A DNA stretch of 64,000 nucleotides from Rhynchopus sp. YZ270_cl-10 (GCA_964035575.1 OZ037861.1:744001-808000); one strand, 5' to 3'; shown: positions 12,498 to 23,893, numbered from the stretch's first letter. The notes: generated by a model not told the origin, from the letters alone. Numbers and translations are program-made.

Positions 12498-15400
12498 ATG
12501 AGCGCACGTAGGGGGAAGTCTCCCGAAGTATCCCTGCCCCCACCCCTCACCTCCAGCATGCGCATCGCCAGCACGCAGAGCAACCGGACATGGCTCCTGG
12601 TGCTCGTGTTCATTGCGGCAGTGTTTTTGTGGTTCTTCAGTGAGAGCAAGTCCACGCGTGTGCCCGCAACAGCGCAGGGTGCATGTGCAACGCTTGGGCA
12701 GATGCGCCAGAAGGCACTCTCAGAGACAAACGGGAAGTTCGTGAGCGACCTCTTCGACGCAGTGTCGCCCTCGCAGCGCCAAGAGGCGCTCGGACAGAAG
12801 GGTGCGACCATGTGGATGACAGGGCTGTCAGGGTCGGGCAAGTCGACGATCGGGAAGGAGCTGGAGCGTCGTCTCGTGCTTGAGGACAGGATGCATATGT
12901 ACCGTCTTGATGGTGACAACCTGCGCTTTGGGCTTTCGAAGGATCTGAAGCTGACGGCGGAGGACAGGAACGAGGCAGTGCGTCGTGCGGGTGAGGTGGC
13001 GGCACTGATGGCAGACTCGGGCACGCTGACGCTTGTGTCGCTGATCTCGCCGTACCAGAAGGACCGTGACGCAGCACGCCGTCTGCACGCAGACAAGGGC
13101 CTGACCTTCCTTGAGGTGTACGTTGAGGCACCCACGTCTGAGGTGGAGAAGCGTGACCCGAAGGGGCTGTACAAGAAGCACAGGGAGGGGAAGATCAAGG
13201 GGATGACCGGCTTCGATGCACCGTACGAGACACCACAGAACCCTGAGATCCTGCTGAAGACACAGGAGTGCTGTGGCGACTCCGAGGTTGAGATGAAGAT
13301 GACCACATGCAAGGCTGCGGCAGACACCACGAACGTGAAGTTCCAGACACACTGCCCCGAGACACTGAACGAGTGCGTCAACGCGTGTGTGCTGAAGCTG
13401 CGCAGCGAGATCAAGACCCTGGGTCTCATCAAGACTGCCGACGGTGCCAGCAAGGGTGTGTCTGGCTCTGCCCCTTGCCCGAAGCTGGGACTTGCCGCAC
13501 CTGCGTTCGAGGAGGCGAAGCCCGGCCCGGCACAGGGACACGCAGACGGCTACCCGGACGGCACTGTGACGGAGTCGATGCTTGAGGAGGACGAGGACTA
13601 CTGGACGTCTGACGCAGTGACGCGTCTGCAGCCTGTGCCCCTGCGTGACGTGGAGGTGCAGTGGGTGCAGGTGATTGGTGAGGGCTGGTCGTCGCCGCTG
13701 AAGGGACCGATGCGTGAGGGTGCGCTTGTGCAGTCGCTGCACTTCAACTCGCTGCTGGTGGAGACGGAAGGTGCAGGTGGGAACAGCCTGCACGGTGCGG
13801 GTCCTGCGGCGACCGACTTCGGAGACTCTGAGGGTGCGACGAACATGGTGCGCAAGGGTCACCGTGTGAGCATGCCTGTGCCTGTTGTGATCCCTGTGAA
13901 CGACCAGACGAAGATGCTGATTGAGCGCAAGATCAAGCAGGCTGAGCCCGGCACACGTGTGCAGCTTGTGCTTGTGTCGCCTGCAGGAGAGCCTGTGGCT
14001 GTGCTGAACGACCCCGAGGTGTACCCCTTCCGGAAGGAGGAGATGATCGCAAGGTCGTGGGGAAGCTGGGACACGGAGCACCCGTACGTGAAGGAGAACA
14101 TCTGGGAGGCTGGCAACTTCCTTCTGGGAGGTGAGCTGCACAAGGTGCGCAGAATCAAATTCCGTGACGGGCTTGACAAGTGGCGTCTGACCCCGCAGGA
14201 GCTGCTGGCTGAGTTCAAGGCGAAGAACGCTGAGGGTGTGTACGCGTTCCAGACCAGGAACCCGACACACGCTGGACACGCGCATCTGATGAAGGACGGA
14301 CGTGATCAGGTATGTTTGTTGTGTGAGTTTCTTTGTCTTGTTGTAAAGCTGCTGACGAGCTGGTGAGTGTGCGATCACGATTGTGAGCACAAGTGAGTCC
14401 CAGTGCTCTTGCCAGTAACTTTTGTGGTCAGTCACTGACCATTTCCTCATTCACACAACACACAACCACCCACAGCTCGTGAAGAGAGGATACAAGAACC
14501 CTGTGTTGTGGCTGTCGCCTCTGGGAGGATGGACCAAGGGAGACGACGTGCCGCTGGACGTGCGTGTGAAGCAGCACCAGGCTGTGCTTGACGAGGGCAT
14601 GCTTGACCCTGCCTGGACTGTGCTTGCCATCTGGCCGTCCCCGATGGTGTACTCTGGACCGACTGAGGTATGTGCACGATGTGAGAACACGCACACAGTG
14701 CAAGCAACCACACCCGCACCATGTGCACACACCCATACCACCCGTGTGATTCCACAACACACCACCACATGTGTACTATACTCCGTTCAGGCGTTACCCA
14801 CTCTAAATCTGTAATCAAACACCACCACACAACATGACAGGTGCAATGGCACGCAAAGTCGCGTCGTGTTGCTGGTGCGGACTTCTTCATTGTGGGACGT
14901 GACCCTGCTGGTCTGTCGTACTCGGACAACTACACGAAGGAGCACGGACAGAAGAAGGCGGAGGACGTGTACCACGCAGACCACGGCCGTTACGTGCTGC
15001 AGGTGTCGCCTGGCATGGACAAGATGGGTCTGCTTGCAAGCGGAGCTGTGCACTACGACAAGACAGACGGAAACATGAAGCCGAAGCCGAAGGGGATCTC
15101 GAAGGAGGACTTTGAGAAGCGCTTCCTTGCAATCTCTGGGTCGAAGATGCGTGCCATGGGGAAGAAGATGGTTGACATCTGCGACTCGCTTGAGGCCATC
15201 CCCGAGACGTGGGCAAAGGACCCGTCGTGTGTGCCGCCGAAGTTCATGGTGAAGAGGGGTTGGGAGATCATGAGGGAGTACTACACGAACAAGGACAAGG
15301 CAGAGGTGAAGGAGAACGCTGTGCTGCAGTCGAAGCAGCGCCCGCAGATCTCGGACAACTCCGAGTGGGAGTACCCGACCAAGGTGGGTCTGAAGGGGAA

Positions 15401-16279
15401 CCAGTTTGCTGTGTACCTCAAGGTATGTTTGTGTTGATGTTTGCACTCTCTGTGCACTGTTTACCCCCACCTCACCACAACCCTCCCACAGAACGAGGCT
15501 GGAGAGCGCATCTCGCCGTGGCACGACGTTCCCCTGAAGACAGGGGACGTGTACAACATGGTTGTGGAGTTCCCGAAGGGCACGAACGCGAAGTTCGAGG
15601 TGCAGAAGGAGCTGCCGTTCAACCCGATCAAGCAGGACCTGAAGAAGGGTGTTGCACGTTACTACACATACGGAATGTCCTTCTTCAACAACGGGCTCTT
15701 CCCGCAGACATGGGAGGACTCGTCGCTGAAGGACGAGGCAGGGAACTTCGGAGACAACGACCCGCTTGACGTGATGGAGGTATGCATAACAAACCACCCA
15801 CCTTGGAGTTAAACACAACACAACATCCCCACCACAGATCGGTTCCAAGGCCTTCCCAATGGGTTCCATCGTGCCCGTGAAGATCCTCGGATCCCTGGGC
15901 CTCATCGACTCTGACGAGACCGACCACAAGGTACCCTTTACTCCCCACACACACGACCACCACATCCACCACACAGCTGATCGCAATTGCAGTGTCGGAC
16001 CCTGACGCTGACAAGATCAACGACATCCAGACCCTGCGCCAGGTGAAGGGCACTGAGTTCGTGGAGCGCATTGTGGAGTGGCTGCGCAGGTACAAGACGA
16101 CCGACAAGTCGAAGCCGGACGAGGCGAAGCTGAACCAATTCCTGAAGGACGGGGAGTACCAGTCTGTGGAGGAGGCGGAGAAGGTCATTGCGCACACACA
16201 CAAGAGGTGGCAGCTGCTCCGCGACGGGAAGACCGACGCGTCCGAGAAGACCAAGGAGTTCTGGCTGAAGAAGGAGTAG
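12498..16279 (+). CDS. Trifunctional APS kinase - ATP sulfurylase - inorganic pyrophosphatase, membrane-anchored, copy 2
   Basis: Exons 12498-14309, 14476-14667, 14841-15422, 15492-15779, 15838-15930, 15977-16279; 1089 residues. The kinase, sulfurylase and pyrophosphatase domains and introns match copy 1 with no visible difference. The first 58 residues are different: a basic, Pro/Ser-rich start and another hydrophobic segment ([17 protein letters not shown]). Each copy therefore keeps a signal-anchor design without sequence similarity there, which suggests two membrane or organelle addresses for the same enzyme. The C-terminus carries one extra Glu because the stop of copy 1 is replaced here by GAG. 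Donors are GTATG except the last (GTACCC); acceptors end in CACAG or GACAG. Whether both are expressed cannot be told from sequence. Confidence 0.93.
12670..16273 (+). repeat. Near-perfect 3.6-kb duplication, unit 2 (partner 6130-9733)
   Basis: Second member of the duplicated block, in direct orientation 6540 bp from the first. Introns of 166, 173, 69, 58 and 46 bp are the same in both. The sharp borders at the anchor/catalytic junction and at the stop codon are more typical of gene conversion than of whole-gene duplication. Confidence 0.93.
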
Positions 16280-18404
16280 GGCCTGACCCGTAAGTACACA
16301 AGCAATTGAGCGTATTATACAAAACCAACATAGCGTGTGCAGCCGTGTACATGTCGCGTACCTAACCTTTCAGATCATGAGGAATGTGTTCATAAAAAGA
16401 AAAGAACTGAAATAAAAAGAAAACATCGTTACAAGAGCAAGCTACTGTGTCTATATACGCAATACGTGGCCACAAAACGCCTGCATTTTATTGGGTGGTT
16501 GTGGTTACTGTCAATGGGGGGGAAAACGAAATATGTAAGAAGCATGTAAGAGAATTTAAAAAAGTCAACATAATTTCAAAAAAAAGTAAAAAACAAAAGG
16601 CTACAAAAGTAAAGTAATATTGTATCACACAGAAGCCTTTGGCTAGAAAATTGCTCTCGAGACAGGGTCCCATTTTTTTTTGTTTTTTGTTATTTTTTTG
16701 GTAGGGATAATTTCATTTTTTTTTTTCTTCTTTTTTTGGATGTGTGCAATCACGAGAGGCACATTCATCCTACATTTTTTTCTTCTTGGTTCTTTTTTTT
16801 CATGCACTGAATGGACACATTCACGCACACAGAGCGTTTGATTCTTCTTTTTCTTTTCTTTTTCATTTTTCTTTTCTTTTTCGCATCCGCCGACGAGCAT
16901 TACGTGAGGTGGAATTTAATCAATGGTTCGTATTTTATCTGACCCTGTTTTTTTCTTTTTTTTTTTTTTTTCGCGCTAGCTATCGCAACAAACGTTCTTC
17001 TGTGGCTATCCCCACCCCCCGACCCCTCCTTTTATCTGGAAAGAATTTGATTGGCTGCACTGTGTACGTTGATGGATTATACACCGTAACGAAAGCACCA
17101 CCCAGCCAACCATTTTTTCCAGTACCCGCGTCCGCCGATCAACGGTGAGGCGTTTTTTTACTTTCAACTTCTCCTCTCTCTCCTTTTTTTTTTTTCAAGG
17201 TGACTAATCACGAGAGGCTTAGGATCATCTTTTCAACCTTTCTTTTTTTTATTCCTACGAAGCTTGCTTTAAAGGAGAAATAGTATTTACCGGGTACGGG
17301 TGCCAAATCATCCCTCAAACAGGAGGATTTTTTGTGCAATCAACAGAACAACGTTACCTACTTGATCCCACTATTTTTTTTTTAAAGTGAGGAACGTCAC
17401 AGTGACACTCCCTTCCTCGGATCTTTCGATACAAAAATCAAAAAAATGAGGAATTGAGATGTTATGGCAATGAGTTCGAGACCTGAGAAAAAGGAGAAGG
17501 GAACAAGAAAGGAATATATAACACTAGAAAAAAAGGTAAAATTATTTTTTTCTCTTTGTTTCTCTCTTCAGGTGCATTGTGGGTCAGAACTGCTTCACTC
17601 TGGAACAAATAAATGAGTTTGAAGGAGAAGACCTGTGCAACTGAGAGACATTTTTTTTATTTTTATTTTAGTTTTTATTTTTTGCTTTAGTTTCAGATGT
17701 TGTGTGCTTTCACAAGGCATATGTTCATCCTTTTTTTGATTGTTTTCTTTTTTATTGAACAAAAAAAAAATTTTTTTTTTTGAGTCTCCTATCTCTGTTT
17801 TGTCAGTGGTCCGAATTTCTCTGCAAAAAAACATACATCGGGTGGTATGTCGGGCGTTGTAACGTTTGATATCACACCCTAAGTATAGGGGGGGAAAAAA
17901 GGGGAAAAAACGAGGGGTAAAATATGCGCTGTCACAGCTTTAAAAAAAAAAAACAAATCAAAAAAAAAAAAAAAAAAATCTGGATTGGGGGAGAGGAGTG
18001 AATTCCTTCTCCCCTCCCCTCCTCCTCCTTTAGTCCGATAGTAGGGGGTGCACTCTACGAAACTATCAAGCAAAATTAAACAGAGCACACAGCACTTTCA
18101 AAACATACAAAAAAACATTTTCAAACTCCCCTCCTCCTCTTTTTGTCTGCTGGTAGGGGGTGCACCCGGTGCTGCGGCGGTGCACCAGTCATGTACCAAG
18201 GTACACTGTTCACGAGAGGGCTTTTTGCAATTCAAGGCAAACTTTGCTTTGTTTCAAAGATGCATGCATGATGGCCTGTCTTCGTCTGTTTAAGCTTAGG
18301 ATTTTCCAGAACAACAAAAAAAAGGTCACCACACAGTTTGTCGATTCGATTTCTTGCCGCCTTCGCCCCTCAAAACCCTTCTGCTCACAGGAAAGGAAGT
18401 TTTC
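16280..18404. other. Intergenic, homopolymer-rich, no gene seen
   Basis: It contains a family A copy (17196-17237) immediately followed by a family B copy (17250-17375), an A-rich piece at 18070-18140 that recurs at 36700-36760, and a family C copy at 18187-18256. The rest is T/A-run DNA with no protein-like frame. Confidence 0.55.
17196..17375 (+). repeat. Adjacent family A and family B repeat copies
   Basis: 17196-17237 is a family A copy (core GGTGACTAATCACGAGAGGC, then TTAGGATCATCTT). 17250-17375 is family B (TATTCCTACGAAGCTTGC, then CCCTCAAACAGGAGG, GTGCAATCAAC and a 3' CTATTTTTT run). A family A-like sequence also lies near other B copies (about 5824 and 38380), so the two may be parts of one composite unit. 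Confidence 0.65.
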
Positions 18405-18610
18405 CAGCCAAAACCGTTTTCGACGTTTCGAGAGCGCAGCATCACTGTGTGGGACTACACGACGGGGGTAGAGGTGCTTGTTCACCAGCGTTTCATTGCA
18501 GCGTGTTGCAAAAAAAAAAAAAAAAATGTGTTCGTGTTGACATCTCACACCTGTTGAATTCCTTCCACAACGGAGGTGCCATCTAATTTTCCGTCCGTTT
18601 CCTGCAGCTC
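18405..18610 (+). pseudogene. Fragment of a UBL-WD gene
   Basis: Short pieces of the neighbouring tandem family are stitched together here: ITVWDYTTGVEVL, then NQRFIAACC, an A run, then ISHL and a stop, then the spacer CATCTAATTTTCCGTCC that otherwise follows the third intact copy (22317 onward). The ubiquitin-like domain and most blades are absent. It lies just upstream of the first full copy and looks like a deletion-ridden remnant of an eighth unit derived from a copy-3-like gene. Confidence 0.75.
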
Positions 18611-18699
18611 TCGTTTCCTTTCACCAACACCACCCCACCCCTCTTCCACCTGCCCTCCCCACACACCTGTCCTCACAGGACAAAGTTACTCCCCTGAAC

Positions 18700-19776
18700 A
18701 TGGACATCACAGGACACTTTGAGTCTGCAAGCTGTGTGATAGAAGTGGACGGGAGCGACACGCTTGCACAGGTGAAGGGGAAGCTTCTTGCGGAACTTGG
18801 GGTGCCAGGTGCTCGGCATGTTGGTGTGCGGATGAGAGGCGGTGGTGACATCGGCAACGACGACTTGCGCATCTGCGACACGGAGCTGGATGAGGGATGT
18901 GCCGTTGAGCTGTTCTTCACTGGTGCCAACATCACTCCTGGGGTGATACAAGGTTCAGAGGCGGCAAACTTCCTCACACTCTCCCCGTGTGACAGGTACC
19001 TTGCAATGATGTATCACGTGAACGGTGTGTCCATCTTCGACACCGAAACACATGAGCATTTGTGCGGCTTCCCTTGCGCGCAGAATGACACGATATCCTT
19101 CTCACCATGCAGTGAGTGGATTTCATGCGTGAACGAGGACACGCAGCGTGCTGAAGTTCATGACGTGCAGACAGGTGCATTGAAGCACTCCTTTGGAGAT
19201 GCAGGTGGTAAGAGGTGTGCCACGGCATGGTCACCCTGTGGAACAAAGCTGTTGTCGCACTGCAGGAGCAAGGGTTTGCAGGTGTGGGACATTGCAACAG
19301 GCGTTCTTGTGCATGAATGGGACCACATTGTGAAGTGCAACGTCGTCATGGTTGTGACAGGCGACAAGGTGGCGATGTTTGTTAATCGCGACATCACTGT
19401 GTGGGACTACACAACAGGGGTGGAGGTGCTGGCTCTTTCATGCCCTTCTCATGTTGATTACGTAGCACTGACACCAAACCAGCGTTTCATTGCAGCGTGT
19501 TGCGACTACTATGTGCGTGTCTGGAACATCGAAACAGGTGAATGTGTATTTGAAGATGTCTCAGAAAACGCGTGGATAGATGTTGCTGTGTCGAACGACA
19601 TTGTTGCTGCCCACTCTTCTGATACGTTGTGTTTGTGGTCCATCTCAACAGGGAAGCAACTCTTGCAGCAGAAGAGCAACCAAAATAACGGTCTTGCAAT
19701 CAGCAGCTGTGGTGGTGTGGTGATGCACGGAGTGGATGAGAGTGTTGCGATTGTTGACATCTCACACCTGTCTTGA
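18700..19776 (+). CDS. Ubiquitin-like domain + WD-repeat protein, tandem copy 1
   Basis: 358 residues, single exon. Residues 1-75 resemble a ubiquitin-like fold: MDITGHFESASCVIEVDGSD, then TLAQVKGKLLAELGVP, then a strand ending VELFF. The rest is a WD-type propeller with blades ending in, for example, LQVWDIATG, ITVWDYTTG, VRVWNIETG and LCLWSISTG. No enzyme motif is seen. The role is unknown; propellers usually bind proteins and the UBL may engage ubiquitin machinery (inference). The start is the ATG of MDITGHF, preceded by a C/T-rich tract ending in CTCACAG. Copy-specific features: SEAANF after VIQG, FGDAGGKR, MFVNRDITVW and AACCDYY. Stop TGA. Confidence 0.88.
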   Translation: MDITGHFESASCVIEVDGSDTLAQVKGKLLAELGVPGARHVGVRMRGGGDIGNDDLRICDTELDEGCAVELFFTGANITPGVIQGSEAANFLTLSPCDRYLAMMYHVNGVSIFDTETHEHLCGFPCAQNDTISFSPCSEWISCVNEDTQRAEVHDVQTGALKHSFGDAGGKRCATAWSPCGTKLLSHCRSKGLQVWDIATGVLVHEWDHIVKCNVVMVVTGDKVAMFVNRDITVWDYTTGVEVLALSCPSHVDYVALTPNQRFIAACCDYYVRVWNIETGECVFEDVSENAWIDVAVSNDIVAAHSSDTLCLWSISTGKQLLQQKSNQNNGLAISSCGGVVMHGVDESVAIVDISHLS

Positions 19777-19947
19777 GTTGCGCGATTGCGGTCTCATTCT
19801 CCATTCTCCTGAATGGATGAAGAGTTATCTCTCTAGTTTTGCAAAATGACAACACATCTCGTTTTCCTTCACAAACACCACCCCACCCCTCTTCCACCTG
19901 CCCTCCCCACACACCTGTCCCCACAGGACAAAGTTACTCCCCTGAAC
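19777..19947 (+). promoter_or_regulatory. Conserved spacer of the UBL-WD array with acceptor-like tract
   Basis: Each intact gene is separated from the next by a similar spacer: 19777-19947, 21037-21196, 22289-22645 (longer), 23723-23893, 24974-25143 and 26224-26394. Shared parts are ATTCTCCTGAATGGATGAAG, TTTTGCAAAATGACAACAC and a 60-bp C-rich tract ending CCTCACAG, about 22 bp before each ATG. The last part looks like a 3' splice acceptor for a 5'-UTR intron or trans-splicing. An upstream ATG (ATGACAACAC) is in frame with MDITGHF in copies 2, 4, 5 and 7 but out of frame in copies 3 and 6, so I did not use it as the start. Confidence 0.55.
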
Positions 19948-21036
19948 ATGGACATCACAGGACACTTTGAGTCTGCAAGCTGTGTGATAGAAGTGGACGG
20001 GAGCGACACGCTTGCACAGGTGAAGGGGAAGCTTCTTGCGGAGCTTGGCGTGCCACGTGCTCGGCATGTTGGTGTGCGGATGAGAGGCGGTGGCGACATC
20101 GGCAACGACGACTTGCGCATCTGCGACACGGAGCTGGATGAGGGATGTGCCGTTGAGCTGTTCTTCACTGGTGCCAACATCACTCCTGGGGTGATACAAG
20201 GTTCAGAGGAGGCAAACTTCCTCACACTCTCCCCGTGTGATAGGTACCTTGCAATGACGTACAACGAGAACGGTGTGTCCATCTTCGACACCGAAACACA
20301 TGAGCATTTGTGCAGCTTCCCTTGCGCGCAGGATGACACGATATCCTTCTCACCTTGCAGTGGGTGGATTTCATGCGTGAACGAGGACACGCAGCGTGCT
20401 GAAGTTCATGACGTGCAGACAGGTGCATTGAAGCACTCCTTTGGAGATGAAGGTGATGATGACAGGTGTGCCACGGCATGGTCACCCTGTGGAACAAAGC
20501 TGTTGTCGCACTGCAGGAGCAAGGGTTTGCAGGTCTGGGATATTGCAACAGGCGTTCTTGTGCACGAATGGGACCACATTGTGGAGTGCAAGTACGTCAT
20601 GGTTGTGTCCGGCGACAAGGTGGCGACGTTTGTCAGGCGCAACATCACTGTGTGGGACTACACAACAGGGGTGAAGGTGCTTGCCCTTTCATGCCCTTTT
20701 GCTGTTCGTTACGTGGCACTGACACCAAACCAGCGTTTCATTGCTGCGTGTTGCATCAAATGTGTGCGTGTGTGGAACCTCGAAACAGGTGAATGTGTAT
20801 TTGAAGATGTCTCAGAAAACGAGTGGATAGATGTTGCTGTGTCGAACGACATTGTTGCTGCCCACTCTTTTGATGCATTGCATCTGTGGTCCATCTCAAC
20901 AGGAAAACAACTCTTGGAACAGCAGAGCAACCAAAATAACGGTCTTGCAGTCAGCAGCTGTGGTGGTGTGGTGATGCACGGAGTGGATGAGAGTGTTGCG
21001 ATTGTTGACATCTCACACCTGTCTTGGGTTGCATGA
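19948..21036 (+). CDS. Ubiquitin-like domain + WD-repeat protein, tandem copy 2
   Basis: 362 residues with the same UBL (1-75) and propeller plan as its neighbours. Distinguishing stretches: SEEANF after VIQG, the acidic FGDEGDDDR insertion in place of FGDAGGKR, VRRNITVWDYTTGVKVL, SCPFAVRYVALTP, AACCIKCVRVWNLETG and SFDALHLWS. The C-terminus reads SHLSWVA instead of SHLS because the usual TGA is TGG here, so translation runs three residues further to another TGA. The blade with SCPFAVR is shared with copy 3, and CIKCVRVW and SFDALHL with copy 5, consistent with exchange between copies. Confidence 0.87.
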   Translation: MDITGHFESASCVIEVDGSDTLAQVKGKLLAELGVPRARHVGVRMRGGGDIGNDDLRICDTELDEGCAVELFFTGANITPGVIQGSEEANFLTLSPCDRYLAMTYNENGVSIFDTETHEHLCSFPCAQDDTISFSPCSGWISCVNEDTQRAEVHDVQTGALKHSFGDEGDDDRCATAWSPCGTKLLSHCRSKGLQVWDIATGVLVHEWDHIVECKYVMVVSGDKVATFVRRNITVWDYTTGVKVLALSCPFAVRYVALTPNQRFIAACCIKCVRVWNLETGECVFEDVSENEWIDVAVSNDIVAAHSFDALHLWSISTGKQLLEQQSNQNNGLAVSSCGGVVMHGVDESVAIVDISHLSWVA

Positions 21037-21196
21037 TTGCGGTTGTATTCGTTGTTGTCCTGAATGGATGAAGAGTTATTTTTCTTGTTTTGCAAAATGA
21101 CAACACTTCCCGTTTCCTTCACAAACACCACCCACCCCTCTTCTACCTGCCCTCCCCACACACCTGTCCTCACAGAACAGAGTTACTCCCCTGAAC

Positions 21197-22288
21197 ATGG
21201 ACATCACAGGACACTTTGAGTCTGCAAGCTGTGTGATAGAAGTGGACGGGAGCGACACGCTTGCACAGGTGAAGGGGAAGCTTCTTGCGGAGCTTGGGGT
21301 GCCAGGTGCTCGGCATGTTGGTGTGCGGATGAGAGGCGGTGGTGACATCGGCAACGACGACTTGCGCATCTGTGACACACAGCTCGATGAGGGATGTGCC
21401 GTTGAGCTGTTCTTCACTGGTGCCAACATCACTCCTGGGGTAATACAAGGTTTGGATTACATGTACTCGCTAACACTGTCCCCGTGTGAAAGGTACCTTG
21501 CAGTGGTGTGGGGTAGGAGAACTAAAACACATGTGTCCATGTTCGACACCGAAACACATGAGAGTCTGTGTCAGTTCCCGTGCCTCTCTTTTCGTACCCC
21601 AACATTCTCACCTTGCAGTGAGTGGATCTCATGCATCAACAAGGACACGCAGCGTGCTGAAGTTCATGACGTGCAGACAGGTGCATTGAAGCACTCCTTT
21701 GGAGATGCAGGTGAAGATAGGTGGGCCACGGCATGGTCACCTTGTGGAACAAAGCTGTTGTCATCCCGCAATAACAAGGGTTTGCAGGTGTGGGACATTG
21801 CAACAGGCGTTCTTGTGCATGAATGGGACCACATTGTGCTGTGCAACTGCGTCATAGTTGTGTCAGGCGACAGGGTGGCGATGTTTGTGAGGCGCAAAAA
21901 CATCACTGTGTGGGACTACGCAACAGGGGTGAAGGTGCTGGCTCTTTCATGCCCTTTTGCTGTTCGTTTCATGGCACTGACACCAAACCAGGGTTTCATT
22001 GCAGCGTGTTGCGACTACTATGTGCGTGTGTGGAACATCGAAACAGGTGAATGTGTATTTGAAGACGTCTCAGAAGAGGTGTGGAGTTATGTTGCTGTGT
22101 CGAACGACGTTGTTGCTGCCCACTCTTCCGATGCTTTGTGTCTGTGGTCCATCTCAACAGGGGAACAACTCCTGCACCGTAATTTTGAAAACGAGCGAAC
22201 ATGCCTTACAATCAGCAGCTGTGGTGGTGTGGTGATATACGAAGGGTCGGAGAGAGTTGAGATTGTTGACATCTCACACCTGTCTTGA
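21197..22288 (+). CDS. Ubiquitin-like domain + WD-repeat protein, tandem copy 3 (most divergent)
   Basis: 363 residues. The UBL is as in the other copies, but the first blades differ most: GLDYMYSLTLSPCERYLAV followed by WGRRTKTHVSMFDTETHESL, then CLSFRTPTFSPCSEW. Later changes include RRKNITVWDYATG, EEVWSYVAVSNDVV, GEQLLHRNFENERTCLTISS and VIYEGSERVEIVDISHLS. The GLDYMYSL segment is shared only with copy 5. The spacer after this gene (357 bp) carries an extra block matching the one beside the fragment at 18405. The start is the conserved MDITGHF ATG. Possibly the oldest or least homogenised unit. Confidence 0.87.
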   Translation: MDITGHFESASCVIEVDGSDTLAQVKGKLLAELGVPGARHVGVRMRGGGDIGNDDLRICDTQLDEGCAVELFFTGANITPGVIQGLDYMYSLTLSPCERYLAVVWGRRTKTHVSMFDTETHESLCQFPCLSFRTPTFSPCSEWISCINKDTQRAEVHDVQTGALKHSFGDAGEDRWATAWSPCGTKLLSSRNNKGLQVWDIATGVLVHEWDHIVLCNCVIVVSGDRVAMFVRRKNITVWDYATGVKVLALSCPFAVRFMALTPNQGFIAACCDYYVRVWNIETGECVFEDVSEEVWSYVAVSNDVVAAHSSDALCLWSISTGEQLLHRNFENERTCLTISSCGGVVIYEGSERVEIVDISHLS

Positions 22289-22645
22289 ACCCACTTCCAC
22301 AAGAGGAGAGGTGCCATCTAATTTTCCGTCCCTTTCCTGCACCTTGCCTGGGTATCTCCATGCGGGAATATACGTAAAGATAGATGCAGGTGTCGCTCGT
22401 GTGGAGTGCCGTTCTGCTGCGGCTTTTGCACACTCGAAGCACGACTACCTCGTCATGGTGTGGGAAGGTGGGAGGGGTGTAACTGGCGAGGAGTTATACT
22501 CTTGTTTTATTTTGATGAAGAGTTATCTCTCTTGTTTTGCAAAATGACAACACATCTCGTTTTCCTTCACAAACACCACCCCACCCCTCTTCCACCTGCC
22601 CTCCCCACACACCTGTCCTCACAGAACAACGTTACTCCCCTGAAC

Positions 22646-23722
22646 ATGGACATCACAGGACACTTTGAGTCTGGAAGCTGTGTGATAGAAGTGGACGGGA
22701 GCGACACGCTTGCACAGGTGAAGGGGAAGCTTCTTGCGGAACTTGGCGTGCCAAGTGCTCGGCATGTTGGTGTGCGGATGAGAGGCGGTGGCGACATCGG
22801 CAACGATGACTTGCGCATCTGCGACACACAGCTCGATGAGGGATGTGCCGTTGAGCTGTTCTTCACTGGTGCCAACATCACTCCTGGGGTGATACAAGGT
22901 TCAGAGGAGGCAAACTTCCTTACACTCTCCCCGTGTGACAGGTACCTTGCAGTGATGTATCACGAGGACGGTGTGTCCATCTTCGACACCGAAACACATG
23001 AGCATTTGTGCAGCTTCCCTTGCGCGCCGAATGACACGATATCCTTCTCACCTTGCAGTGGGTGGATTTCATGCGTGAACGAGGACACGCAGCGTGCCGA
23101 AGTTCATGACGTGCAGACAGGTGCATTGAAGCACTCCTTTGGAGATGAAGGTGATGATGAGAGGTGTGCCACGGCATGGTCACCTTGTGGAACAAAGCTG
23201 TTGTCGCACTGCAGGAAGGGTTTGCAGGTCTGGGATATTGCAACAGGCGTTCTTGTGCATGAATGGGACCACATTGTGGAGTGCCATTACGTTATGGTTG
23301 TGACAGGCGACAGGGTGGCGATGTTTCTTGAGCGCAACATCACTGTGTGGGACTACACAACAGGGGTGGAGGTGCTTGTTCTTTCATGCCCTTCTCGTGG
23401 TGATTACGTAGCACTGACACCAAACCAGCGTTTCATTGCAGCATGTTGCGACTACTATGTGCGTGTGTGGAACATCGAAACAGGTGAATGTGTCTTTGAA
23501 GACGACTCAGAAGAGGTGTGGAGTGATGTTGCTGTGTCGAACGACATTGTTGCTGCCCACTCTTCTGATATGTTGTGTCTGTGGTCCATCTCTACAGGCA
23601 AACAACTCTTGCAGCAGGAGAGCAACCAAAATTACGGTCTTGCAATCAGCAGCTGTGGTGGTGAGGTGATGCACGGAGTGGATGGGAGTGTTGCGATTGT
23701 TGACATCTCACACCTGTCTTGA
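22646..23722 (+). CDS. Ubiquitin-like domain + WD-repeat protein, tandem copy 4
   Basis: 358 residues. UBL differences: ESGSCVIEV and GVPSARHVG. The propeller shows FGDEGDDERCATAW, the one-codon-shorter SHCRKGLQVW (other copies have CRSKG or CRNNKG-like forms), FLERNITVWDYTTGVEVLVL, SRGDYVALTP, EDDSEEVWSDVAVS and SSDMLCLWS. The shortened CRKG is shared with copy 7, and FLERNITVW with copies 6 and 7. Each blade ends in a WD-like [VI]WD/N or LWS element. Function unknown, as for the family. The open frame extends upstream to 22406, but that extension lies in spacer sequence and is not conserved. Confidence 0.87.
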   Translation: MDITGHFESGSCVIEVDGSDTLAQVKGKLLAELGVPSARHVGVRMRGGGDIGNDDLRICDTQLDEGCAVELFFTGANITPGVIQGSEEANFLTLSPCDRYLAVMYHEDGVSIFDTETHEHLCSFPCAPNDTISFSPCSGWISCVNEDTQRAEVHDVQTGALKHSFGDEGDDERCATAWSPCGTKLLSHCRKGLQVWDIATGVLVHEWDHIVECHYVMVVTGDRVAMFLERNITVWDYTTGVEVLVLSCPSRGDYVALTPNQRFIAACCDYYVRVWNIETGECVFEDDSEEVWSDVAVSNDIVAAHSSDMLCLWSISTGKQLLQQESNQNYGLAISSCGGEVMHGVDGSVAIVDISHLS

Positions 23723-23893
23723 GTTGCACGATTGCGGTCACATTCTCCATTCTCCTGAATGGATGAAGAGTTATCTCTCTAGTTTTGCAAAATGACAACA
23801 CATCTCGTTTTCCTTCGCAAACACCACCCCACCCCTCTTCCACCTGCCCTCCCCACACACCTGTCCTCACAGGACAAAGTTACCCCCCTGAAC

